64,000 nt of DNA from Streptomyces sp. R28 (GCF_041052385.1 NZ_CP163439.1:5817001-5881000), one strand, 5' to 3'; shown: positions 23,776-32,792, counted from the stretch's first letter. Notes: generated from the sequence alone by a model not told the origin. A program made the numbers and translations.

Positions 23776-25131
23776 TCAGTCCGTGTACTCGTCCGCCACC
23801 GCCAGCGCGGCGTCCAGCGCTGCCAGCCCCTCCTTCAGCTCGGCCTCGCTCACGTTGCACGGCGGGACGACATGCGTGCGGTTCATGTTCACGAACGGCC
23901 AGATACCCGCGGCCTTCGCGGCGGAGCCGAACGCCGCCATGGGGGCGTTCGCCTCGCCGGCCGCGTTGTACGGCACCAGCGGCTCACGGGTCTCCCGGTT
24001 CCGCACCAGTTCGACGGCCCAGAACATGCCGGTACCGCGCACCTCGCCGACGCAGGGGTGCCGCTCGGCCAGCTCTCGCAATCCCGGTCCGACCACCTCG
24101 GCGCCCAGCCGGGCGGCGTTCTCGACGATGCCCTCCTCGGCCATCACGTTGATCGTCGCGACGGCGGCCGCGCAGGCCAGCGGGTGGCCGGAGTAGGTCA
24201 GACCGCCCGGGTACGGGCGCCTCGCGAAGGTCTCGGCGATGGCGCCGGAGATGGCGACCCCGCCCAGGGGCACATATCCGGAGTTCACGCCCTTCGCGAA
24301 GGTCATCAGGTCCGGGGTCACGTCGAAGAGATCCGCCGCGAACCACTCACCGGTCCGTCCGAACCCCGCCATGACCTCGTCCAGGACGAAGACGATCCCG
24401 TACTTGTCGCAGATCTCGCGAACGCCGGCGAGGTAGCCGGGCGGCGGCAGCATGATCCCGGCCGTCCCGGGGATCGTCTCCAGGATGATCGCGGCGACGG
24501 TCGACGGCCCCTCGAAGGCGATCGTCGTCTCCAGATGCTCCAGCGCCCGCGCGCACTCCTGCTCCTCGGTCTCCGCGTAGAAGCGGGAGCGGTAGAGGAA
24601 GGGCGCCCAGAAGTGCACGACACCGGCCGCGGCACTGTCGGAGGCCCAGCGGCGCGGGTCGCCGGTGAGGTTCACGGCCTGCTGCGTGCCCCCGTGGTAC
24701 GACCGGTACGCCGAGAGCACCTTCGGGCGTCCCGTGTGCAGCCGCGCCATCCGTACGGCATGCTCCACGGCGTCCGCGCCGCCGTTGGTGAAGAAGATCT
24801 TGTCCAGGTCACCCGGCGTCCGCTCGGCGATCAGCCGCGCCGCCTCGGACCGGGCCTCGACGGCGAAGGCGGGCGCGAAGGTGGTCAGGTGTGCGGCCTG
24901 CTCCTGTATCGCGGCGACGACTTTCGGGTGCTGGTAGCCGATGTTCGTGAAGACCAGCCCGCTGGTGAGGTCGAGGTAGCGCTTGCCGTCGTAGTCCCAG
25001 AAGTACGACCCCTCCGCGCCGGCGACGGCGAGCGGGTCGATGAGCTCCTGCGCGGACCAGGAGTGAAAGACATGCGCACGGTCCGCGGCCTTCACGGCGG
25101 CGCCGATCTCGGGATTTGGCTGAGGGGTCAT
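23776..25131 (-). CDS. Class III PLP-dependent aminotransferase
   Basis: Protein of 451 aa. The cofactor-binding region contains FVLDEVMAGFGRTGEW (PLP-binding Asp) and LMTFAKGVNSGYVPLGGV (Schiff-base Lys at about 280). YHGGTQQAVNL and FFTNGGADAVEHAVRMAR are typical of omega-aminotransferases (beta-alanine, taurine or GABA type). ATG 25131 is the usual family start (MTPQPNPEIG); the frame extends 40 codons upstream without support. It may feed nitrogen from amine catabolism; the substrate is not certain. It is divergent from the DJ-1/MarR pair. Confidence 0.93.
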   Translation of the reverse strand: MTPQPNPEIGAAVKAADRAHVFHSWSAQELIDPLAVAGAEGSYFWDYDGKRYLDLTSGLVFTNIGYQHPKVVAAIQEQAAHLTTFAPAFAVEARSEAARLIAERTPGDLDKIFFTNGGADAVEHAVRMARLHTGRPKVLSAYRSYHGGTQQAVNLTGDPRRWASDSAAAGVVHFWAPFLYRSRFYAETEEQECARALEHLETTIAFEGPSTVAAIILETIPGTAGIMLPPPGYLAGVREICDKYGIVFVLDEVMAGFGRTGEWFAADLFDVTPDLMTFAKGVNSGYVPLGGVAISGAIAETFARRPYPGGLTYSGHPLACAAAVATINVMAEEGIVENAARLGAEVVGPGLRELAERHPCVGEVRGTGMFWAVELVRNRETREPLVPYNAAGEANAPMAAFGSAAKAAGIWPFVNMNRTHVVPPCNVSEAELKEGLAALDAALAVADEYTD

Positions 25132-25207
25132 GCGGGCGAGCGTAGGAGTCGGCGGTGTGGGCGAGGTAGCGGCGTCATGTCTGTCGTCGGGGGGTTTCCG
25201 CGACAAC

Positions 25208-25258
25208 CTGTCGACAGCTGCTTTGACAGTAAGCTGCCTAAGTGACAGCATGTTGTCA
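25208..25258. promoter_or_regulatory. Palindromic operator region and -35 element upstream of DJ-1/MarR
   Basis: CTGTCGACAG (25208-25217) is a perfect palindrome. TTGACA (25223-25228) is a consensus -35. TGACAGCATGTTGTCA (25243-25258) is a 16-bp palindrome with 14 symmetric positions overlapping the expected -10. It suits a MarR-type repressor. Confidence 0.55.
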
Positions 25259-25297
25259 TATTCGGTTTGTCGTCCTCGTTGACTTCAGGGGGAGCAG

Positions 25298-25975
25298 ATG
25301 AGCACCAAGACCAGCACCGAAACGGGCACGGACACGGGCGTCGGCGCCATCCGCAAGCCCGTGTATCTCGCCGTCTACGACACCCTGGCCGACTGGGAGC
25401 CGGGCCACGCCACCGCGCAGCTCGCTCGCGCCGGATACGAGATCCGCACCGTCGGCCCCACCCGCGAGCCCGTCACCACCGTCGGCGGCCTCCGCATCCA
25501 GCCCGACCTGGCCCTGGACGACGTACGGCCGTCCGACGCGTCCCTGCTGGTCCTCCCGGGCGCCGACCTCTGGGCCGAGACATCGGCCGCTACCGCGGCG
25601 GGAGGCGACGACCTCGCCCCCTTCGCCCGCAAGGCGCGGGAGTTCCTCGACGCCGGTGTGCCCGTCGCCGCGATCTGCGGGGCGACGGCCGGTCTGGCCC
25701 GCGAAGGCCTGCTCGACGACCGGGACCACACCAGCGCGGTCTCCTTCTACCTGGCCGCGACCGGGTACGGCGGCGGCGCGCGGTACGTCGAGGCCGACGC
25801 CGTCACCGACGGGGGGCTCGTCACCGCCGGGCCCACCGAACCCGTCGCCTTCGCCCGGGAGATCCTGCGGCTCCTGCACGTGTACGACGACGAGGCCGTC
25901 GACGCCTGGTACCGCCTGTTCCACGACTCCGACGCCGAGGCGTACGCCGTACTCGAGAAGGCCGGCGTTCTGTGA
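25298..25975 (+). CDS. DJ-1/PfpI-family (type 1 glutamine amidotransferase-like) protein
   Basis: Protein of 225 aa. LVLPGADLW carries the conserved acidic-side region, and VPVAAICGATAGLAREG holds the nucleophile Cys at the elbow (about residue 127). Family members act as isomerases, glyoxalases or stress-response chaperone-like proteins; the exact reaction is open. The start is preceded by GGGGGAG. The stop overlaps the MarR gene start (GTGA at 25972-25975), so the pair is coupled. Confidence 0.9.
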   Translation: MSTKTSTETGTDTGVGAIRKPVYLAVYDTLADWEPGHATAQLARAGYEIRTVGPTREPVTTVGGLRIQPDLALDDVRPSDASLLVLPGADLWAETSAATAAGGDDLAPFARKAREFLDAGVPVAAICGATAGLAREGLLDDRDHTSAVSFYLAATGYGGGARYVEADAVTDGGLVTAGPTEPVAFAREILRLLHVYDDEAVDAWYRLFHDSDAEAYAVLEKAGVL

Positions 25976-26430
25976 GCCGCGAACGCCAGGACCTGCTCAG
26001 CCGCAGCGCGCTCGGTGTCTTCCGGCTCAACGGCCAGTTCCTCGCGGTCGCCGAGGAGCTGGCCAAGCCCGCCGGGCTGACGGCGGCCTGGTGGCAGGTG
26101 CTCGGGGCGGTGCTCGGCGAACCCCTGCCCGTCTCCGGCATCGCCCGCGCCATGGGTATCACGAGGCAGAGCGTGCAGCGCATCGCCGATCTGCTGGTGG
26201 AGAAGGGGCTCGCGGAGTACCGGCCCAACCCCGCCCACCGCCGCGCCAAGCTCCTCGCGCCCACGGAGGAGGGGCGCGCGGCGATCTCCCGGATCAACCC
26301 CGGCCACGCGGCCTTCGCGGACCGTTTGGCGCAGGCCCTCGGGGAGGCGGACCTCGCCGATGCCGTACGGGTTCTGGAACGGTTGTCGAAGGTGCTCGAC
26401 CAGATCGCCGTTCCTGTTACGGAACCGTAG
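25972..26430 (+). CDS. MarR-family transcriptional regulator
   Basis: Protein of 152 aa with the MarR winged helix (about 35-100: LPVSGIARAMGITRQSVQRI as recognition helix, then PNPAHRRAKLLAPTEEGRAA as wing) between dimerisation helices. It is translationally coupled to the DJ-1-like gene and probably binds the palindromes upstream of that gene, which also face the divergent aminotransferase. Confidence 0.9.
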   Translation: MSRERQDLLSRSALGVFRLNGQFLAVAEELAKPAGLTAAWWQVLGAVLGEPLPVSGIARAMGITRQSVQRIADLLVEKGLAEYRPNPAHRRAKLLAPTEEGRAAISRINPGHAAFADRLAQALGEADLADAVRVLERLSKVLDQIAVPVTEP

Positions 26431-26521
26431 ACGCCGCCCCGCTCACCTCCCCATATGCCGCACTATCGTGGGGGCCGTTGCGTAAGCGGGGGTTTGCGTG
26501 GGCGGGGTTGGGGGGCGTGCG

Positions 26522-27469
26522 ATGGAGAAGCTGGGGCCGGGCGATCCGCAGCAGATCGGGGCTTATCGGCTGCTGGCGCGGCTGGGCGCGGGCGGCATGG
26601 GGGACGTGTATCTCGCCCGGTCGGACCGCGGCCGTACCGTCGCCGTCAAACTCGTACGGCGGGAGCTGGCCGCGCAGGAGGAGTTCCGGGCCCGTTTCCG
26701 GCAGGAGGTGCAGGCCGCGCGGCAGGTCGGCGGGTTCTGGACCGCCCCGGTGCTCGACGCGGACACCGAGGCCGACGTGCCCTGGGTGGCCACCGGGTAT
26801 GTGGCCGGGCCCAGCCTCCAGCAGGTCGTCGGGCACGACCACGGGGCGTTGCCCGAGCGGTCGGTACGGATCCTGGCGGCCGGCCTCGCGCATGCGCTCA
26901 AGGACATCCACGCCGCGGGGATAGTGCACCGGGATCTGAAACCGTCCAACGTCCTGGTCACCATCGACGGGCCCCGCGTCATCGACTTCGGGATCGCCCG
27001 CGCGCTGGAGACGGTGGGCGAGAGCGGGCTCACGCGCACCGGTGCGCTCATAGGGTCACCGGGGTTCATGGCGCCCGAGCAGGTGCGCGGGGACCGGATC
27101 ACGCCCGCGTGCGACGTGTTCTGTCTGGGCTCGGTGCTCTCGTACGCCGCGACCGGCGCGCTGCCCTTCGGATCCGTCGACAGCGGCGCCCACGCCGTGA
27201 TGTTCCGGATCGCCCAGGAGGAACCCGACCTGGAGGGGGTGCCCGAGACGATCGCCGAGCTGGTACGGGACTGCTTGCGCAAGGACCCGGGCGCCAGGCC
27301 GACGCTGGACCGGATCCTGGAGCGCACGGGGGCCGAGGACACCGTCTCCGGAGGGCGGTCCCGGGATCCGTGGCTGCCGGGTGCGCTGGTGGCGCAGCTG
27401 GGGCGGCATGCGGTGCGGTTGCTGGATACGGAGGATCCGGGTGGGGACGGTGGGGACGGTGGGGCCTGA
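26522..27469 (+). CDS. Serine/threonine protein kinase catalytic domain (Hanks type)
   Basis: Protein of 315 aa. Complete kinase motifs: glycine loop LGAGGMGDVYLA, VAVKLV with the ATP-anchoring Lys, catalytic HRDLKPSN, DFGIA, and SPGFMAPEQ in the activation segment. ATG 26522 follows a G-rich site; GTG 26498 is possible. The frame stops at 27467-27469, just after a GGTGGGGAC repeat, whereas the proline-rich linker, membrane helix and outer domain expected for this family continue in the next frame. It is therefore either frameshifted or split. Confidence 0.9.
   Translation: MEKLGPGDPQQIGAYRLLARLGAGGMGDVYLARSDRGRTVAVKLVRRELAAQEEFRARFRQEVQAARQVGGFWTAPVLDADTEADVPWVATGYVAGPSLQQVVGHDHGALPERSVRILAAGLAHALKDIHAAGIVHRDLKPSNVLVTIDGPRVIDFGIARALETVGESGLTRTGALIGSPGFMAPEQVRGDRITPACDVFCLGSVLSYAATGALPFGSVDSGAHAVMFRIAQEEPDLEGVPETIAELVRDCLRKDPGARPTLDRILERTGAEDTVSGGRSRDPWLPGALVAQLGRHAVRLLDTEDPGGDGGDGGA
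27440..27464 (+). repeat. GGTGGGGAC repeat at the kinase frame break
   Basis: 2.8 copies of a 9-nt unit. It contains three GTG codons in the frame of the downstream half (27441, 27450, 27459), so it is a candidate slippage site or re-initiation site. Confidence 0.85.
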
Positions 27470-28460
27470 GGGTTCGGCCGGTGGTCCGGTGGCTCCGGGG
27501 GGCCCGGCGCAGGCGGCTTCGCCGCAGGTGCGGGCGGTGGAGGTGGGTTCGCCGGAGCTGGGTTCCGGGGCACCGGGCCCCGTGGAGCCGGCTCCCGCGG
27601 CCTCCCCCGAACACGCCCCGGCCGTCGGAGCGACGCCGCCGGACCAACTCCCCACCGTGGCCGCGACGCGGAACGGCGACCAGAGCGCGCCGCCGGCCCC
27701 GCCCACCCCGCCCCACCCGGCGTACGGCACCCCACAGCAGCACCCCCAGCCCTCGCAGCAGCCGGCGTACGGCTACCCGCCCCCTCCGTACTCCGCGAAC
27801 CCGCCCTACGGCCCGACCCCGCCGTACGCCCACACCCCGCCGTACGACCCGCCCCTGCCCTACCTCCCCACCGCCCCACCCGAAGAGCCCCGCCGAAGCG
27901 GACGTTCCACGGCGGCGCTCATCGTCGTCGCGCTGGTCGTGGCGCTCGCCGCCGGTGGCTCGGTGTACGCCCTCATGAACGGGGACGGTGACGACAGGAC
28001 CGGCGGTGATCCGACCGCCAACCCGACCGCCACGACCACCACCGAGCCCCCCACCGGCGACCCGACCACCCCCTCCGCCTCCCCGTCCCCGTCCGCGTCC
28101 CCGTCGGACGGCGCGATCCCGGCGGACTACCTGGGCACCTGGACGGCCTCGATCGACAACGGCGGCGGCGAGAACACCCGTCGGCTGACCATCCGGCAGG
28201 GCGACGTGGGCGACACGGTCCTGACCCTGGTCGCCGACGGACCTGCCGGCACCGGCACCTACCACTGCGAGTTCGAGGCGGCGCTGACCGGAGAGCCGGG
28301 TGGCGAAGGCCCGTTGGAGATCGGCCCGTCCACGGTGACGGCCGGGGAGTCACCCACCTGTTCGCCGGGCGAGGCCACCGAGATCACCCTGCTGCCGGAC
28401 GGCGGGCTGGAGCGGGTGAACACGAGCAGTGGCGAGAAGTTGACGTACACCAGGCAGTAA
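27441..28460 (+). CDS. Linker, membrane and extracytoplasmic part of the kinase (out of frame)
   Basis: About 339 codons, shifted by one frame relative to the kinase. They encode a proline/tyrosine-rich cytosolic linker (repeats such as PPYGPTPPYAHTPPYD), a single membrane helix STAALIVVALVVALAAGGS (about residue 155), a Thr/Pro-rich stalk, and an outer domain with a beta-rich lipocalin-like pattern (YLGTWTASIDNGGG, TYHCEFEAALTG). This is the layout of the C-terminal part of PknB-type sensor kinases. The start is uncertain: the GTG codons 27441/27450/27459 could allow coupled re-initiation before the kinase TGA. Confidence 0.6.
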   Translation: MGTVGTVGPEGSAGGPVAPGGPAQAASPQVRAVEVGSPELGSGAPGPVEPAPAASPEHAPAVGATPPDQLPTVAATRNGDQSAPPAPPTPPHPAYGTPQQHPQPSQQPAYGYPPPPYSANPPYGPTPPYAHTPPYDPPLPYLPTAPPEEPRRSGRSTAALIVVALVVALAAGGSVYALMNGDGDDRTGGDPTANPTATTTTEPPTGDPTTPSASPSPSASPSDGAIPADYLGTWTASIDNGGGENTRRLTIRQGDVGDTVLTLVADGPAGTGTYHCEFEAALTGEPGGEGPLEIGPSTVTAGESPTCSPGEATEITLLPDGGLERVNTSSGEKLTYTRQ

Positions 28461-28511
28461 CCCCAAGTACCCGTATGCGTAAGGCCGTTGAGATCACCCC
28501 TGCCTACGGTG

Positions 28512-30068
28512 ATGCCGGTGGAGTGGCTGAGCGCAGAGAACATCGTGGCCGTCGGCACCGCGGTGCTCGGTGTCGTCGCGTCCGGCGTCATGGTCTGGTA
28601 CGAGCGCCGGGTGCCGCGCAGGAAGCGCATCGGCTACCGCGTCCAGATGGACAACCCCATAGGCGACGACGTGAGTTCGGGCCGGGCCAACGTCCGCCTC
28701 GGCCTGTTCGACGCGGACATGGACGACGCGACCCTCGTGCTGCTGCGCGTCGAGAACGACGGCTCGCAGAGCATCGACCGCGACGACTACACCGGCCCCG
28801 AACCCCACGGTCTCACCGCGGTGTTCACGGACCGCACCATCCGAGGTGTCTCGGTCACGCAGCCGACCGACATCGACCACCTGATGGACCACTTCACCCC
28901 GCAACGGGGCTTCGGCTACGAGGACAACCGGCTGCGCATCCCGCGCGTCCCGCTCAACCCCGGCGACCACTACAAGCTGCTGGTGATGCTGTCCGGCGGC
29001 GACGTGGGCCGGGAGATCCGGCTGCGCGGCGGCATCCGGGACGGCGAGGTGCACCCCAACCGCAGCGCGACGCCGGACGACAAGGCGCCGGTGTTCAGCC
29101 TGCAGGCAAGGATCTTCACCGGGCTGCTCACGCTCTCCGTGCTGGCGCTCGCGGGCATCGTCGTCTTCCGTGACGGCAATCCGATCGAGTGCGAGCGGGG
29201 CGAGCTGAGGGTGATCGGCTCGACCGCCTTCGAGCCGGTGCTCTCGACGCTGGCGCAGAGTTACGAGCGCAAGTGCGCGGGCGCCGAGATCGACGTCGAG
29301 ACGCGCGGCAGCGAGGCGGGCGTCGCCGAGCTCGCCGCCCTGGCCGGTGGGTCCAGGCCGAGGGCGCGGTCCGTGATCGCGTTCTCCGACGGCCCGCTCG
29401 GCGACCGACTGGGGCTGAAGGGGAAGAAGGTCGCGCTGTCCGTCTTCACCCTCGTCGTCAACGACGGGATCGAGCTCGGGCCCGACGGCCTGTCCGTGCA
29501 GCAGGTGCGGGACATCTACAAGGGCAGGTACAAGCGCTGGGGCGAGGTGCTCCCGGGCCTCGACAGGGCGACCGCCGGCCTGCCCGTCGTCCTGGTCAGC
29601 CGGGGTGACAGTTCGGGGACGCGACAGGTCTTCCAGGACCGCGTGCTGGGGCAGTGGGAGCAGGCGCAGAGCACGTCACTGGACTGCCGGCCGCCCGAGG
29701 GCGCCGTCACCTCCGTCACGCGGTGCGAACTCCCCGGCACCGGCGACGTCCTGGACAAGGTCGCCGAACAGCCCGGCGCCATCGGCTACAGCGAGCTCGG
29801 CGTCGCCGCCCGGCACAAGGGCGTGCGCACGGTGCCCCTCGACGGCGACCGCGCGAACGTGGACGAGATCGAGCGCGGCGACAGCGCCTACCCGTACCGC
29901 GACATCGAGTACGCCTACACCTCCGGCACCGCCCCCGACGACTCCCTCACCGCCGGCTTCCTCGCCTACCTGGACAAGGAGAGCAGCCGACAGGTGATCC
30001 GCACGCACGGGCATCTGCCGTGCGGGACGCCGGTGGGGCTGAAGTTGTGCGTGAACTCCCGCGACTGA
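28512..30068 (+). CDS. Membrane-anchored protein with PstS-like substrate-binding domain
   Basis: Protein of 518 aa from ATG 28512 (516 from GTG 28518, which has TACGGT 7 bases upstream). An N-terminal membrane helix (ENIVAVGTAVLGVVASGVMV) is followed by a roughly 150-residue cytosolic domain, a second helix at about 200-220 (TLSVLALAGIVVF), then an extracytoplasmic PstS/PBP-like domain with RVIGSTAFEPVL, SRGDSSGTRQVFQ and IGYSELG. The PBP motifs are those of phosphate binders. No transport genes are adjacent; it follows the split kinase, so a sensing role is my inference. Confidence 0.8.
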   Translation: MPVEWLSAENIVAVGTAVLGVVASGVMVWYERRVPRRKRIGYRVQMDNPIGDDVSSGRANVRLGLFDADMDDATLVLLRVENDGSQSIDRDDYTGPEPHGLTAVFTDRTIRGVSVTQPTDIDHLMDHFTPQRGFGYEDNRLRIPRVPLNPGDHYKLLVMLSGGDVGREIRLRGGIRDGEVHPNRSATPDDKAPVFSLQARIFTGLLTLSVLALAGIVVFRDGNPIECERGELRVIGSTAFEPVLSTLAQSYERKCAGAEIDVETRGSEAGVAELAALAGGSRPRARSVIAFSDGPLGDRLGLKGKKVALSVFTLVVNDGIELGPDGLSVQQVRDIYKGRYKRWGEVLPGLDRATAGLPVVLVSRGDSSGTRQVFQDRVLGQWEQAQSTSLDCRPPEGAVTSVTRCELPGTGDVLDKVAEQPGAIGYSELGVAARHKGVRTVPLDGDRANVDEIERGDSAYPYRDIEYAYTSGTAPDDSLTAGFLAYLDKESSRQVIRTHGHLPCGTPVGLKLCVNSRD

Positions 30069-30111
30069 ATCCCGCGACTGAATCCCGTCACTGAATGCCG
30101 CGACTGAATCC
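30060..30111 (+). repeat. Four 13-nt tandem repeats containing the stop codon
   Basis: Units CGCGACTGAATCC (three exact, the third copy CGTCACTGAATGC) at 30060, 30073, 30086 and 30099. TGA 30066-30068 in the first unit is the stop of the PstS-like gene. A 13-base period moves TGA through all frames. Confidence 0.95.
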
Positions 30112-30203
30112 CGCGCCTCAGCTGCCGCTCGGCACCCTTGCCGTCGATTGCCATGTCCACAACCATGGCGGAGTCGGCCGTATCGGCAGCCCCGGGAGGA
30201 CAC

Positions 30204-31631
30204 ATGCATCACAGCCCCACCAGGAGAACGGTCTTAACGGCTACGACAGCTACGACAGTTACGGCGGCCACGGCGATGGCCACCACGGCCACGACCGGCA
30301 CGGCCGAGGCGGCGCCCGCGTCGGCAGCGGGCAACCTTGCGGCATCCGCCCAGCGCCCCACCCGCGAACTCCGCGCCCTCCTCCGTGAGATCGACCCCGC
30401 CCGCATCGAGGCCACGACCCGCAAACTGGTCTCCTTCGGCACCCGTCACACCCTCTCCGTCCAGGACGACCCGGACCGCGGCATAGGCGCCGCCCGCGAC
30501 TGGCTCCTGGCCGAACTGCGCTCCTACGCGGCGACCTCGGCCGGCCGGATGACCGCGGAACTCCAGTCCTACGTTCAGGAACCGGCTCCCCGTATCCCTT
30601 CCCCCACGAAGATCACGAACGTCATCGCGACACTGCGCGGCTCGGTCACGCCGGAGCGCGTCCACGTCGTCTCGGGCCACTACGACTCCCGCGCCACGGA
30701 CGTCATGGACGCCACCTCCGACGCGCCGGGCGCGGACGACGACGCGTCGGGTGTGGCCGTCGTCCTGGAACTTGCCCGGGTGATGGCGAAGCGCCGCCCG
30801 GCGTCGACGATCGTGTTCGCGGCGGTGGCGGGGGAGGAGCAGGGGCTGTACGGATCGGCGTACATGGCACAGCAGTTGAAGGCGGCGGGCGCGGACGTCC
30901 GGGCCATGTTCACGAACGACATAGTCGGCAGCTCGACGGCGGACGACGGCACGCGCGAGCCGTACACGATCCGCCTGTTCGCGGAGGGGGTCCCCTCGTC
31001 GGAAACCCCCGAACAGGCGGCGATCCGCCGCTCGGTGGGCGGCGAGAACGACTCCGCGACCCGCCAACTGGCGAGGTTCGTCAGGGACGTGGCCGAGAAC
31101 GACGCAACGGGCATGCGGATCCGAGTGATCCACCGCCGCGACCGCTACCGCCGGGGCGGCGACCACATCCCCTTCCTCGAACGCGGCTACCCGGCCGTCC
31201 GCTTCACCGAGCCGGCCGAGGACTTCGCCCACCAGCACCAGGACGTCCGCGTCGACGAGACCGGCAAGCAGTACGGCGACCTGCCGCAGTTCTGCGACTT
31301 CGACTTCACGGCGAGGGTGGCGAAGGTCAACGCGGCGGCCCTGTGGACCCTGTCCCAGGCCCCGGCCGCCCCGACCGGCGCCAAGATCATCACGACCACC
31401 CTCACGAACACCACCCAACTGGTGTGGACGAGGGGCCCGGAACCGGACCTGGCCGGCTACGAGATCGTCTGGCGCGAGACGACGGCCCCCGAGTGGACCC
31501 ACGTGGTGCCGGTGGGCGACGTGACGACCCACGAGGTGGACCTGTCGAAGGACAACGTGTTCGTCGGAGTGAGAGCGGTGAACAGAGCGGGCCTGCGGGG
31601 CCCGGTGGCCTTCCCGGCCCCGCAGTCGTAA
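30204..31631 (+). CDS. Secreted M28-family zinc aminopeptidase
   Basis: Protein of 475 aa with a Tat-type signal (HHSPTRRTVLTATTATT...). The M28 metal ligands and catalytic residues are visible: SGHYDSR (His), GADDDASG (bridging Asp), AGEEQGLYGS (catalytic and ligand Glu), FTNDIVG (Asp) and EDFAHQHQD (His). The last roughly 90 residues form a fibronectin type III-like domain (TGAKIITTTLTNTTQLVW, ...VRAVNRAGL). It would cleave N-terminal residues from extracellular peptides. ATG 30204 is chosen because GGAGGA stands just upstream and places the twin-arginine motif near the N-terminus. Confidence 0.9.
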   Translation: MHHSPTRRTVLTATTATTVTAATAMATTATTGTAEAAPASAAGNLAASAQRPTRELRALLREIDPARIEATTRKLVSFGTRHTLSVQDDPDRGIGAARDWLLAELRSYAATSAGRMTAELQSYVQEPAPRIPSPTKITNVIATLRGSVTPERVHVVSGHYDSRATDVMDATSDAPGADDDASGVAVVLELARVMAKRRPASTIVFAAVAGEEQGLYGSAYMAQQLKAAGADVRAMFTNDIVGSSTADDGTREPYTIRLFAEGVPSSETPEQAAIRRSVGGENDSATRQLARFVRDVAENDATGMRIRVIHRRDRYRRGGDHIPFLERGYPAVRFTEPAEDFAHQHQDVRVDETGKQYGDLPQFCDFDFTARVAKVNAAALWTLSQAPAAPTGAKIITTTLTNTTQLVWTRGPEPDLAGYEIVWRETTAPEWTHVVPVGDVTTHEVDLSKDNVFVGVRAVNRAGLRGPVAFPAPQS

Positions 31632-31685
31632 GCGGGCCGGGGGGTTCCCGTCCGGGGGTGCCCCCTCTGAGGGGCGAAGGACCCC

Positions 31686-32447
31686 CTACCGAGGCTCAGG
31701 CGGCCGCTGCCGGGGCATGTTCGGCCGGGCCCCGTTCCCCGGTGGCACCGCAAGCCGCCCCTGCCCCACCCCCACATCCTGCCGAGCTCCACCGGCCACA
31801 GCCGACTGAATCCCCATCGGCGCCGACCCCGTGCGGAACTCCACCATCCAGTCCGCCGTCTCCGCCCGCACCAACTCCGTCACGTCCTCGGAGAACCGCC
31901 GCAGCACCCCCAGGCACCGCTCCGCCGCCTCACTCGCGGTCCCCTCGGCCGGCCCCAGAACCTCCCGCACACTCTCCGTCGCCCAGTCGAACTGCAACAC
32001 CTGAAGCCGCCGCTGCACCGCCTGAGCCGTGGCGACGTCCCTTATCCACCCGGACGTCACCCCGAAGAACCGATCGACCGCCACACACGCCACCGCCAGC
32101 AGCAGCGCCAGATACCCCCACGGCGCCACCCCGCTCGCGACCCCCGTCAGATCCAGCAGCGGCAGCGCGGCCCCCACCACCGCCCCCACCGCGGCCCCAC
32201 CCCGCAGCGCCCGAGCGCCCCGCCGCTTCCACACCCGATCCGCGAGATACCACGCGGCCGTGTCCAGCGCTCCCCGCTCCACCCACCGGTACAACTCGTG
32301 CAATCGCACCGCGGGCTCCCCCCAGTCCCCGAGCGGAAACGCCCGCCCCCTCAGATCGCCCGGCCGGATCCCGGCCGCCCCTTCGCCGCCCCCGACGCCC
32401 CGCCCGTGCTGAGACGACCTCTCGGGCTGCATCTCCGGCTGACCCAC
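31686..32447 (-). CDS. SLATT-type two-helix membrane protein
   Basis: Protein of 253 aa. The core LYRWVERGALDTAAWYLADR, KRRGARALRGGAA, two hydrophobic segments (VGAVVGAALPLLDLTG; WGYLALLLAVACVAVD) and the following helix (IRDVATAQAVQRRLQVLQFD) fit the SLATT 2TM effector family described alongside SMODS/SLOG nucleotide-signalling systems. No SMODS or SLOG gene is next to it. GTG 32447 follows GGGAG by 6 bases. It is possibly a pore-forming effector; it may also have a housekeeping role, since such a gene often precedes ybaB in Streptomyces (from memory). Confidence 0.72.
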   Translation of the reverse strand: MGQPEMQPERSSQHGRGVGGGEGAAGIRPGDLRGRAFPLGDWGEPAVRLHELYRWVERGALDTAAWYLADRVWKRRGARALRGGAAVGAVVGAALPLLDLTGVASGVAPWGYLALLLAVACVAVDRFFGVTSGWIRDVATAQAVQRRLQVLQFDWATESVREVLGPAEGTASEAAERCLGVLRRFSEDVTELVRAETADWMVEFRTGSAPMGIQSAVAGGARQDVGVGQGRLAVPPGNGARPNMPRQRPPEPR

Positions 32448-32792
32448 CCGGCACTCCCTACTGATCACGGTGCGTGACACCACGTACGACCCGGGTACGA
32501 CCCCCACGCCGCACGGAACGTCACGCAGCACCTGAGGCTGACGCGCCGGACCCTTCCTAGCGCCCCATGGGTGACGAAGAGATGCCTTTCGCCTCTTTTC
32601 CGCCCGGAAGAGGGTCTTGATCAGGTATCGGACTCCAGTTCCTCTCACTCGAAAGAGTGCTGGGGCGACGGCTGCGCCGACCACGTAGGCTCGTGCTGAA
32701 CGGGAAAGTCGAGCGGAAATCCTGTACAGGCACCCGTACGGCACCCGTACAGGAACCCGTGCAGACACGCGTACACACGCAAGGAGCTGATC
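32448..32792. other. 345-base gap upstream of ybaB with 11-nt repeats
   Basis: No gene seen. Three 11-nt units (GCACCCGTACG, GCACCCGTACA, GGAACCCGTGC; 32730-32762) lie just before the ybaB ribosome binding site, and a small hairpin CACTC-GAAA-GAGTG is near 32647-32660. Promoters for the divergent SLATT and ybaB genes must lie here. Confidence 0.6.

Noticed and set aside
25132..25251. 40-codon N-terminal extension of the class III aminotransferase
   Set aside because: No ribosome site. The extension covers operator-like DNA, and the family normally starts near ATG 25131.
26498..26521. GTG 26498 as the kinase start
   Set aside because: The extra residues MGGVGGRA carry no family similarity and a G-rich ribosome site lies directly before ATG 26522. 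Kept only as an alternative.
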